DNA from: Salvator merianae
Taxonomy: Eukaryota; Chordata; Lepidosauria; Squamata; Teiidae
Length of the DNA: 64,000 nucleotides
NCBI GenBank assembly: GCA_003586115.2
Contig: QVOM02000116.1
Coordinates: 45,919,692-45,983,691, forward strand
Direction: 5' to 3'
The first letter of the stretch is position 1, and every line of letters starts with the position of its first letter. Position numbers and translations under genes: made by a program. The notes under the pieces are model-generated. The model did no database searches, was not told where the DNA came from, and saw only the letters and a program-made list of their open reading frames with translations. This document shows positions 22,746-32,057 of the stretch, piece after piece.

Positions 22746-24526
22746 TGAATTCACGTATTAGGCATTGCGCAAAGCAGTTTTGCTGAAGAGTCTTCATTTA
22801 CCGTGAGCAAACTTCCCCAGACTTTTGGGAGAAGGAATTGGGCACAGAGCTGCTTCAGGGCTCATTCAGATGTCTTGCCTCTGCAGAGGAAGGAGAGAGT
22901 AGCACTTGGTTATTTGCAGGTTTTCCTGCGGTGCTGTTCAGCTATTTTGAGAAGCATGGTGAACTACTTTTGCACACCCCAAGCAGAGAGAACTGATAAT
23001 GCTTTCCTTCTGAGACCTGGAGGACCGTTGATCTGTAGCCAATACTAGTCAATTGAATTAGTGGAAGCAAATTCCCTGTTTCTCCAGCACAGCCGTCTAA
23101 ATGTTCATGAAGATCTGAAAACTATAGGCAAAGACCCAAAGGCAACAACTCTTCCAATAGCTGGGGTGCAGAAAGTCTCTCTGTATAGTAGTCAGGGATT
23201 GGTATTATGAATTTTGCCTAGTCTTGTAAATAATGAGATGATGCTGGCTTTCTTTTTACTTGAATTTCATGCATTGTGCTGCTTTTCAGTACAACCAGGT
23301 TTAGCCTGGGTGGTAAACCAAGCTGAGTATCGTTTCTCAGATAAGCATGAGATTGGGCAGCTTGTGTGAATCTGAAGTTTGGACCCCTCAGATGTTGTAG
23401 CCTGTGAGTTCGTGGGAATCCCTTGATAATATCCTGGCAGCCTTCTCACTCTCTCTTCCTGGTACAGCTTTGCTGTGCCAGCAACTGAGTTCTGATTGCG
23501 AGTGGGTGGCATAACCTTGTCTCTGTCCTTGAGGCAATCCTTAATGTGCTGTACTCGCAGATGTACTACTAACCAGCTTTATTTTTGGGTGGCCAAGGGG
23601 AATTGTGGGGGGGCTTCATTTGAAGGTCAGAGTTTGTATTGTGTGCTGTGCGTGGTTGCCAGAGAAGGAAGATGAGAATTATCAGCACTGTTCCTTGTTG
23701 CTAGGCAACGTGGATACTGGGAAGGCAGAATAGGAATCTTTAAAAGGACTCTCCCCCTAGGAAGTCAGGTTTTTTTTAAAGTGCTTTGCGTTTGGCTGTC
23801 TATAGATGGTCTGTGGTGTCTGTGCTTAAACTGAGACCCTACCTTAAAACATAACAAGTGGCTATGATTAATACTGTATTAGTGTTGATAAGCCTGTTTC
23901 AAGCCAATACACAGCCAGGTTTGTGGGCAAAAAATGATGCTTGATTTGCTTGCCTCGTGACTGGTTTGCATTCAGATGGCCGAGCAAGCTGAGATTACAT
24001 GCAAGAAGCTGATGTTTTTTATAATATCCAAATGCAACTGAATTATTTGAATGGCTTGTTCCAGAAAGAACTATGTGGAAAATGCAGGCAAAATCACTTG
24101 GCATGACTTTTCAAAAAGCACTGCCGATCTTTGGGTGTTCACATTTCATTTTTAAGTTTAGAATGTTATGGTAGTTATGTGTTGGCCTTCTGGTTAAGAT
24201 CAAGTGTAGTACCATTGGGAGCATATGAGATAATTTTAGATGGTGGGTGGATGAACATTTCTTATTTTAAATGAATGCATTAAAGGGGAAAAAGTGAGTT
24301 TATTTAAATAGTAGTAAATAATAGAAGTGGAACATAGTTATTGAAAAACTGTAAAGATCGAACAGGAGTAATTCAAGTCTGCGGAAACACTGCCATAGGG
24401 CAAAAATTACTTTTTTTTACTGCAACCAAAATGTCATAAAACATCAATCAAGATTTTGAGTTCTGCAGGACTCTTTATTAGGGTAGAATTATGTTAATCA
24501 AAGGAGGGGGAAATAATAGATTTTAT

Positions 24527-24925
24527 AAGAACATAAAAAAGCCCTGCTGGATCAGGCCACAACCCATCTAGTCCAGCATCCCATCTCACACAGTGGCTCA
24601 CCAATTACTTCTGGGTATCCTCAAGCAGATTAAAAATGCAAAACCTTCACCTGCTCTCGACTCCCTGAAAATGTATTTTAGAGGCATCATGCCTGCTTTT
24701 CCACCCTAAAGGCAGTACCTAGGCATCCATTCTAGTAGCCATTGATGCACCTCACCTCCATGGATCTGTCCAATCCATTCTTAAAGCTATCCAGGCTGGT
24801 TGCTATCACCACCTTTTCTGGTAGTAAATTCCATAGGTGAAAAAATTGTGGGTCCTAACTCTTCTGCCTACCAGCTTCATTGGTTACCTCCTGGTACTAA
24901 TATTGTGCAATAGAAAATAGGTTTT
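24527..24925 (-). mobile_element. CR1-type LINE 3' end, antisense
   Basis: Same family as 12832-13430 and 41374-41800: a GAACATAA start, the 'gatcaggcc...tagtccagcatccc' block, then degraded ORF2 tail sequence. Confidence 0.85.
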
Positions 24926-24984
24926 GAAAGTGGCATCTGCTTAGCCATACTCTGAAGATAGAATATGGAAAGGAAAAAACAAGT

Positions 24985-25220
24985 AACATTTTTTTTTAAA
25001 TTCCATTTATATTTTGCCTCTCCTCCAGGTTGCTCAAGACAGTTTTCTTCCTCCACATAATCCTTTGGAGTGGATTAGGCTGAGAGACAGGGATTTGCCC
25101 AGGGTCCCCCATGGAGCATATTCCTGGCCGAGCTGGGATTTGCTTGCTGAGGTCAATTCCGTGTTGGTGGGGCCTCCCTTAAACCACATCAGTGTGCAGA
25201 AGGGAAGCTTCTAGTACTTT
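24985..25220. repeat. L2/SINE-type tail
   Basis: The pattern 'ccatttatattttgcctctcc...gcctgagagacagggatttgccc'-like, with 'gctgggatttg' later, matches the generic squamate LINE/SINE tail, also seen at 44450-44600 and 59830-60020. Confidence 0.5.
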
Positions 25221-26379
25221 TGCTGGTCCAGCATACCAGCCAGTGCGGAATCACCTTGGTCTCCTAGTTCCTAGTCCAATAATTCTTCCAAGATGGTGGG
25301 AATTTTCAGCCTGAAACCAGGACTATCCTTAGGACTCCTGTTGTCTGCTTGCAGTGTATCCATGTAATGATAATAACTGCTCACATTATGATTTTTGCCA
25401 TCTATACCTTCTCTGTGTGCAGCCCCTGATCAAATTTGCATGGGAAACATCCTGGCCTAAGAGATTCTAGAAGTCTTTTGTCTATTGGCTTCCTCCCCCA
25501 AATATTTCCGTGCTGCCAGTGAAGCCATATAAGGGTTAAAACCAGACTCTTCAGAAGACACTGTACAAGCTCTTGAGCTAATTTGCTTCTGTAAAATGAC
25601 ATTGAGAAGGTTTAATACCAGTAATACTGGGAAATTTGGTTTTTGATTTTTCGTTTTTAACAAACACAACATACAGAGTATCTGTAATTCAAAAAATTAA
25701 CTGAAGGGGTGATAAGGGAAGGTATTTTTTATGATGGAAATAAGATTCAGGAGCTGCTAGAAAAATCCAAATATGGAAATTGCAAATCAGTTGTGTAAGT
25801 CTGATGCCAGGAAAAGCAAACGAACTACACTGCAAAAGAAAAAGTGAAGTTTCAAGGACCAGGGAGAGCACATTCAACTTATTAGTGCAAATATGCTTTC
25901 AAGAAAATAAACGAGCAAAATTGCAAGCTCAGTGAGCCTGTGAATACATTTACTTCCACTGAGAATAGCTGCCTACCACCATTTCTTAAAAATTGCAAAT
26001 TCCTTTAGGATTCTGAATTAATTAAATGGCTACACACAGACACAGCAATAAATGCATAAAAGCAATGAGTTTCAGTTAACGCAAGTGATAAGGGAGTAAT
26101 CACTGCCTCTGACAGACTACTGCATTTGATAAAGAAACAGAATAGATATACTGTAAATAGTAAAATAAACTCTGAACACATTCACACTGACCAAATTTGC
26201 AACGCAATTGCAAAACATCACATTTCTTTGTATTGCAATTTTGGTGTTTTTTGAAATTTTGTAAGTATTTCCAATATTGTCTATATGTTGTGCAAGAACT
26301 GTATCAAGCTGTACAGCCTTGCAGAATGGTCTCATAAGGCTATGTTCTCACTGTGCAGATGGTGCATGAAGATGCATTT

Positions 26380-27110
26380 ATTTACCTGGAGATCCCAGGG
26401 CAGGTCACATAAAAAAATTAAAACATCAATAAAAATATAATTTAAAACAAAAACAAACTGCACCCGCCCACCCCAAACTGTTAAGACCATGTAAGGAGCA
26501 AACCAAACATTTAAGTTCTGTGCTTAACCAGGTATCGAAAGATACATATTATGCTGGTGCCACCATGAGAAGACTAGTCCATAACTTTGGGGGTTACCAC
26601 AGAAGAAGAAGAAGAAGAAGAACTTGGTTTTTATACCCCGCTTTTCTCAGCCAAAGCTGACTCAAAGCGGCTTACAAGGTTATTTTTCACCCGAAGGCTT
26701 ACATCTGTCTATCTTCCGCATCACACAATGTGATGCTCCCTATTTACCTACTTGCAATTACTTGCTTTCAAACAGCTAGGTTGGCTGGAGCGAGAGGCCA
26801 GTAGAGGGCACTCATCCCCTCTACACGGCAGACAGGGGCCTTGAACTCCGATCCTCCTATTGAAAGATCAGTGCCTTAGCCACCTGCGCCACCGTGCCTT
26901 ACACCGTACACCGACCCTTGAATTGGGTCCTGTAGCTCAGCCAGTGCACATCTTTCCCACTACTGTGATGTGTGTCTGGCATAGGACTCTTCTTACCTGG
27001 CAGATGGCTGCATTCTGCTCTAATTCCAGCTTCTGGGCCATCTTCAAGAATAGTCCTACATACAGAACATTACATTCATCCAATGTAGAAGTTGGCCATC
27101 ATGAGTTACT
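26380..27110. mobile_element. LINE-derived repeat split by a second repeat
   Basis: The parts at 26380-26600 and about 26905-27110 resemble successive parts of the repeat at 57370-58090. Between them sits an unrelated repeat that starts at the GAA run (26602-26621), continues with 'ttataccccgcttttctcag', and ends in a tRNA-like block near 26890. This is best read as a nested insertion. Confidence 0.55.
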
Positions 27111-27408
27111 GGTGTTACAAAATATGCTATGGCACTCTATACGTGGCCAGAGACTTATGGAATCTTTTTGCATTGGTTTTGGCACGTCCTGAGCTTTACC
27201 CAGCAATCACAGACACACAGCAAATCTACTGTAATGGAGAATTTTATTAACTCAGATAGCATAAAAATTGAAGAACGATTCTTATTTTAAAGCTTAATGA
27301 CTCAAAACGTCACTGACTCAGACACCTAGGTTCCTTTAGAAAGGCAGGGAATCAGAAGAGAGAGAGATTCTGAAAGGAAAATCATGATCCTGCGCATTGC
27401 ATATTCAC

Positions 27409-27689
27409 TAGGGATGTGCACAAACTGAAATGTAGTGGTTCAGTTTGAATCTAACCAAATACCCTTGGTTCCGATGGGTTTGATTCAAACGGTATTCTGA
27501 ACAACAGGGTGGTTTGGTTTGCGTGTGAACCAAGTGAAACGCAGCAAACCACCCTTGGTTTGCTATGGTTCGCTTGGTTCATCATAATCCCCTTAGTTTG
27601 GGTTCCATTCAGAACTGGGTTTTGCAAACAACAGGGTGTGAAAACTCCAGTTCACTGTGAACCAACCAAATCAGTCTGGCACATCTCTA
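27409..27689. mobile_element. Complete non-autonomous hAT-type element
   Basis: The termini TAGGGATGTGC and GCACATCTCTA form inverted repeats (one mismatch). They are flanked by 8-bp direct repeats, ATATTCAC (27401-27408) and TTATTCAC (27690-27697), matching at 7 of 8. An 8-bp target duplication is the hAT hallmark. The 281-bp interior is rich in GGTTC/GAACC and does not code. Confidence 0.85.
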
Positions 27690-28769
27690 TTATTCACACA
27701 AGCATACGGAAAAAACAGGTAAGGTGCTGCCATCTGCAAACCATCCCAGGAAAATAGGGGGAAGAGAGAGCAAGATACCTGTCCTTAGTAGGTGGTGGTA
27801 CTTGAAGCGTCCAGCTGGTGATAATAAAGAAGTTGCCAATCAGCTCTTTGTGCTTGTGTGCGTCCATGTGGGTGTGTAAGTATAACTTGGGTCCCTTTTT
27901 ATAGATTGTAGCTTAAGGCACATTTTGGACCAGTCCTCTGGAAACACCCTCAACAATGACTTGACAAAACAGCAACTTTCAGGAACTTCCAAGGAAAGGG
28001 AGGAGGGGATTTGTTAAACAAAGGAAGAACAGAATGTCAAAGCAACAGCGAAATTTCTATCTGACTCTCTCCATACACCTGGGTACATTGATCTTTCCGG
28101 TTTTGCTAGAAGAAGGACAACTGGAGTGATTCTTGGATCAATCTAGACAATCTTGGAGCTGGAAGGCTGGATTTACCTGCAAATAAAGCTACATGTTCCA
28201 GGGTCCTGGTGAAGGATGAACTTGAAGTAGGGCTGACTGAATTGGATCTGCATAATACAGAAGTCTTGCAGTAACATCTTTTACTTATAAAAATTGCATG
28301 TGGGGGAAACAAGTCAACTTGTTCTCTTACATCTAACCTGCTTGTTCCTGGAGTCTTAGGCTCATGTCTCCTATTTTGTTTTCCCCAGTAGGTAGCCTTG
28401 CCAGCCAACCCAAGAACCATAGTATTGAACATTGTGGGGCGGAGTAGTATATTACACAATATCATGTCCTTTTCATTATACTGGACAAACTGCCTTAGAA
28501 AGACTGAAGCGTTTAAACCGTTAGTACTTCTGGACACCTTTGCCACCTGAGCAACAAGTGACAGTTATGAATTCAGATGTACCTGCAGATAACGTACTTG
28601 TCCTTTCCAGGGCAGAACCCCCCCTTCCAAGAACCAGGTGCTTCCTAATTTCCTAGATTTGAGACCCTATGACATACAGTATCTCCACCTCATCTGCAGT
28701 TAGTTTCAATATATTGGGTTCACATCTGCCCGTTACAGCCTCCAGGCGTGAACATATCTTGCTGCAAAA

Positions 28770-28855
28770 TTGACTCAGTAATGACTAGTCACTTTACTGG
28801 TGTGTTCCCTCACTTTGAAGCTGGACTGAAGCTGGGTTAAAACGTAGATGTGAAT
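28770..28855. mobile_element. Diverged copy of the 'gctggattaaaat' inverted-repeat family
   Basis: It shares the block 'gtcactttactg...ctcactttgaagctgg' and the end 'gctgggttaaaacgtagatgtgaatg' with the copies at 29560-29715 and 31056-31236. Confidence 0.55.
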
Positions 28856-29374
28856 GGTGCCCAGAGCACAAACCTGACTCTTGCCTTCTTGATGGTCTAC
28901 TCACACAAAAGTACCACAGCATCCAACTCAGCATGTTGGCTTATTCTAGCGTTAACATATATTTAACTCAAATGAGTTTCCTAGCGGTACCTCATGATAC
29001 AGAATTTGGGTAGGGTGGAATTCCTGGCTTTCAGCCTCCCTTCCCAAATCATTGCTCTGGTTTCTGTTAGCAGTTAAGAGAAAGTAGAGATGCCACTGTA
29101 ACCTCTCCCCCAACTACCAGTTTATCTGGAGATTAGGATAGCATTCACAGTGAATGAAGTGACACCACTTTTTCAAATTACCTTGTGTGCTCCAGCTTCA
29201 AAGATGTTGTACAAAAAGTCCTAGAAGAACAGCTTTTTCTTGAGACTTTATTCCAAAGATGCCGTTTTAAAAATTATTGCAAGAGTCCCGCATTTATGTT
29301 CACACTGCTATAAAGTAGTGATTCATAACAGTTCAGTTGGTTTGTAAAAGAGAAGTTAGTATTGTACCCTTGAT

Positions 29375-29503
29375 CAGGGGTTCTCAAACTGTAGCTTTCC
29401 ATTTGTTTCTGAACAACAAACCTCATCAGTCCATGCCAGCTTCAGCGAGGAATGCTGGTAGTTGTCCAGGAACGTCTGGAAGAGTACAGTCTGAGAACCA
29501 CAG
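29375..29503. mobile_element. hAT-type (MER5-like) element remnant
   Basis: The left end CAGGGGTTCTCAAACTGT mirrors the right end ACAGTCTGAGAACCACAG, the classic terminal sequence of Charlie/MER5-type hAT elements. No clear 8-bp duplication remains. Confidence 0.65.
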
Positions 29504-29559
29504 ATGTAAACCAGTGCTTACCAATCTGTTTCTTCCCTATCCCTGAATTTTCTATCAAC

Positions 29560-29715
29560 CCTTGCTCAGAAGGTGAACTTGTTTTCCTTCCATATTATCT
29601 AACCTAATGTGATTTTTTTAAATGGCAAAATAAAGCAGCTTGTCACTTTGCTGATGTATTTTCTCACTCTCAAAGAAGATTGGAGCTGGATTAAAATTTA
29701 AGTGTGAATGCAACC
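29560..29715. mobile_element. Copy of the 'gctggattaaaat' inverted-repeat family
   Basis: Its right end (AGCTGGATTAAAATTTAAGT followed by GTGAATGCAAC) is identical to that of the 31056-31236 copy. The interior 'cttgtcactttgctgatgta' is also shared. Confidence 0.7.
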
Positions 29716-29734
29716 AGGGGATCTATGTAAAGCT

Positions 29735-29905
29735 GACACGTGTGACATTTGTTGTCCTCGGTTCTAATCCCTACTCAGGGCTGGAAGGTACATGAATCAC
29801 TTGGCTCTCTGACTATCCTACCTCGCAAGAATCTTCTGAGGATATCACAGTGTAGATAAGAATAATGGCACTTCAACTCTTCCAAAGAAAGGTGGGATAT
29901 CAATG
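29735..29905 (+). repeat. tRNA-derived SINE / L2-type tail
   Basis: A B-box-like GGTTCTAATCCC lies near 29759. The order 'ctctctgactatcctacctcgcaagaatcttctgaggat', and an ending like 'aaaggtgggatatcaatggcataaata', is the standard squamate SINE body and tail. Confidence 0.65.
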
Positions 29906-30097
29906 GCATAAATAGAAACAAAGCCTGAATTAAATGTGAATTTTAAAAGAAAGCAAATAACAAGGATATCTTCAGTGTATCTGTATTATATTGGTTTAAA
30001 ATAAACCTCTCTGTAATATAAATCTATATTCTAGAATGGTCCCTCAACAAAAGTGCAGTCAAAATAAAACTGACTTTGATGTCAAAATAAATACTCC

Positions 30098-30143
30098 CAA
30101 AAGGGCAGGAATTATATAGTCAAAAGGGCAGGAATTATATAGT
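30098..30143 (+). repeat. 23-bp tandem duplication
   Basis: Two adjacent copies of a unit beginning CAAAAGGGCAGGAATTATAT. The first copy differs only at its second base or two. Confidence 0.9.
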
Positions 30144-31055
30144 CAAAAGAATTTACACTCTATCAATTACATAAGGTCACATTAACAGATTTTAATAACA
30201 TACAGAACTACAATGGTTTGTTTGAGGGTTTAGGGTTCTTGTCAGTAAAAGGGATTTAATGGGAAGAAAACGAGAGATTGTTTTCTGAAAAGAGAGATAT
30301 ATAAGCAGGCCTTTATTGTTGCTCAGCAACCCTGCGTGGGAACCTCCTTTTCCAGGATTGCTTTAACTAGATTTGACAGGGGACTGACAATAAGTATAAG
30401 ATTAATATAAAAGGTATAGATTGTTCTGAACTGATAACGTCGGGATATCAAAATGGAGTCGTGCAACTTAATTACTATGGAAGGAGGACACCCTTTCAAG
30501 ACTGACAACTGGGGGTCCGAATTATTACTGTCACACAGCAATTTTCAAATAAATCATAACACTTCACATTTATTCTGGAATATGACTTCATGTCTGATCT
30601 TTGCTGCTCTTCAGGTCGCTGTGAGTTCTCCATCAAGGCTTAATTGCTAAGTATTAAAAGAAAAAGTTATTTGATATGCTATGGTCTTCTCTTTTTTTAG
30701 GGAGTGTATCAGATGGGTAATTTTCAGGGTTGTAAATGTTAACTGATAAATTACTACCATTTGTGTTGTTTTCAAATCGAAAGTCCCATCCTTAGTTACA
30801 TCAGCGTTTCCACAGCAGTCCTGTTGATTTTCAAACGACAATGAACGAGTGACCTGGCCTATTATGATGGACTGGACAGGCATTAAATGCCAACACATGG
30901 GTCTGAAAAGGAAAATGGTAGGGCAGCCAGGTAATGAATAGGTGCAGAAGCGCCAGAACTGGAATCAGAAGCAAATAGTATCCTCACTGGGCATACTCTG
31001 CCCCAATATTGTACTTTTCCCTGCTTGTAGCGTTTTTTGGCACCAGCTAGGCTGA

Positions 31056-31236
31056 ATTTTAATCCAGCTTCAGAGGGAGAAACATGCCAGTACAGTGTCA
31101 AGTCACTTTCCTTCTATATTATCAAACCTAAATGTAGATTTTCTGAGTTAGATAACACCAAAATACAGCAGTTTGTCACTTTGCTATGTGCTCTCTCACT
31201 CTGTGGACTGAAGCTGGATTAAAATTTAAGTGTGAA
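31056..31236. mobile_element. Inverted-repeat element with perfect 18-bp ends
   Basis: ATTTTAATCCAGCTTCAG at 31056-31073 is the exact reverse complement of 31208-31225. This is the best-preserved member of a small family that also occurs at 28770-28855 and 29560-29715. No coding capacity. Confidence 0.75.
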
Positions 31237-31639
31237 TGCAACACTTGTGTCCCAAGCTACCTTAGCTCAGCGTCGTTTAAATGCCACCAGCTGCTGCCCT
31301 ATTTTTAGCCACCAATGCTTTCATAAATAAATATCGCTTTTTAAATGCCTTGATTGTGCAATTTTAAATCATTGCACTGTGGGTTTCTCTGAAATTTTTG
31401 CACATCACACGGACCCAGGTAGAGAAAGACGTATAAAAGAGAAGTTCTAAATCGTGATATGTTTATTTTGTAATAAACTATATTAGAAAGTGAAGCCCAA
31501 ACGGACCGTACACGTAGTCTCAGCACACGTGCGCTGGGAGGTTTGTGGGGAAAAAAGACTATTTCTAGGCGGGGCGAAGAGCAGAGGACTGTAAGTACAC
31601 GCCACCCGGTGCAGCAGCTGAAGCCCACCAAGTGTATAA

Positions 31640-31649
31640 GCGCACGCGC
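31640..31649 (+). promoter_or_regulatory. NRF1-like site (one mismatch)
   Basis: GCGCACGCGC, one base from the NRF1 palindrome, lies about 135 bp upstream of the perfect site. Confidence 0.45.
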
Positions 31650-31774
31650 ACTGGCACCAAACAAACTGGGCTGCCCCGCCCGCTCCCTTTCTCGATCGCT
31701 CCCCCTTCCAACCATTCGCAGCGCGCCTCTGGTTGGGAGGAAGCCGTCACAGATAAACAGAGCGGCAGCAGACC

Positions 31775-31784
31775 GCGCATGCGC
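31775..31784 (+). promoter_or_regulatory. Perfect NRF1 palindrome
   Basis: GCGCATGCGC matches the NRF1 consensus exactly and sits about 60 bp upstream of the CHR-like element in the CpG island. Confidence 0.65.
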
Positions 31785-31830
31785 CGCGGAGACTTCGTAT
31801 GACGGACTGGCGGGCGGGTTAACGCCGCCG

Positions 31831-31846
31831 GGCGGGAGAATTCGAA
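31831..31846 (+). promoter_or_regulatory. CDE/CHR-like cell-cycle element
   Basis: GGCGGGAGAATTCGAA contains a CHR-type hexamer (TTYGAA, here TTCGAA at 31841-31846). It is preceded at four bases by GCGGG and at five by GGCGG, resembling the CDE half. Such pairs bind DREAM/MuvB complexes and repress in G0/G1. A condensin II gene is a plausible target; function here is inferred. Confidence 0.55.
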
Positions 31847-31859
31847 CCGTGTCTTGAGA

Positions 31860-32057
31860 GCGCCAAGGTTTCGTCTGCGTTGTTGTGTGAGTTCGGGAGA
31901 AGGGAGGAGAAGGAGGAGAAGGAGGAGGTGGCTCATGCCTAAAGTTATTTTCGCGTAAAGCGGTGCAGGTCCACGGAAAGGAGCTCTGGCGAATGTTCTA
32001 GCTCTGCAGAGGAGGGCTGGCTGTGTGGCGAGTGGTGGTAGAAGTATCGACTTGAAG
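31860..32057 (+). other. NCAPG2: Probable NCAPG2 non-coding exon 1 (5' UTR)
   Basis: The 3' edge is a donor GAAG|gtagga at 32058 just past the CpG island; the 5' edge is a guess. It contains a GGA-rich tract (about 31898-31929) and two tiny upstream ORFs: a 7-codon one starting at 31935 and ATG-TTC-TAG at 31993-32001. An alternative donor, gtgagt near 31887, would remove both. Confidence 0.5.

Larger units (their letters stand above)
22311..31500. other. ESYT2-NCAPG2 intergenic region
   Basis: No coding exon was recognised. The region holds CR1 and L2-like LINE pieces, hAT-type elements, an inverted-repeat family at 28.8-31.2 kb and a tRNA-derived SINE. The stretches 22.75-24.5, 25.3-26.3 and 27.8-28.7 kb show nothing I can name. 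Confidence 0.6.

Noticed and set aside
28106..28546. 146-codon open frame on the minus strand between the genes.
   Set aside because: Sequence composition is not protein-like, there is no domain I know, and no splice or promoter context.
31341..31936. Overlapping open frames on both strands in the CpG island.
   Set aside because: GC-rich sequence is poor in stop codons; Arg/Pro/Leu-rich translations without homology are expected by chance.
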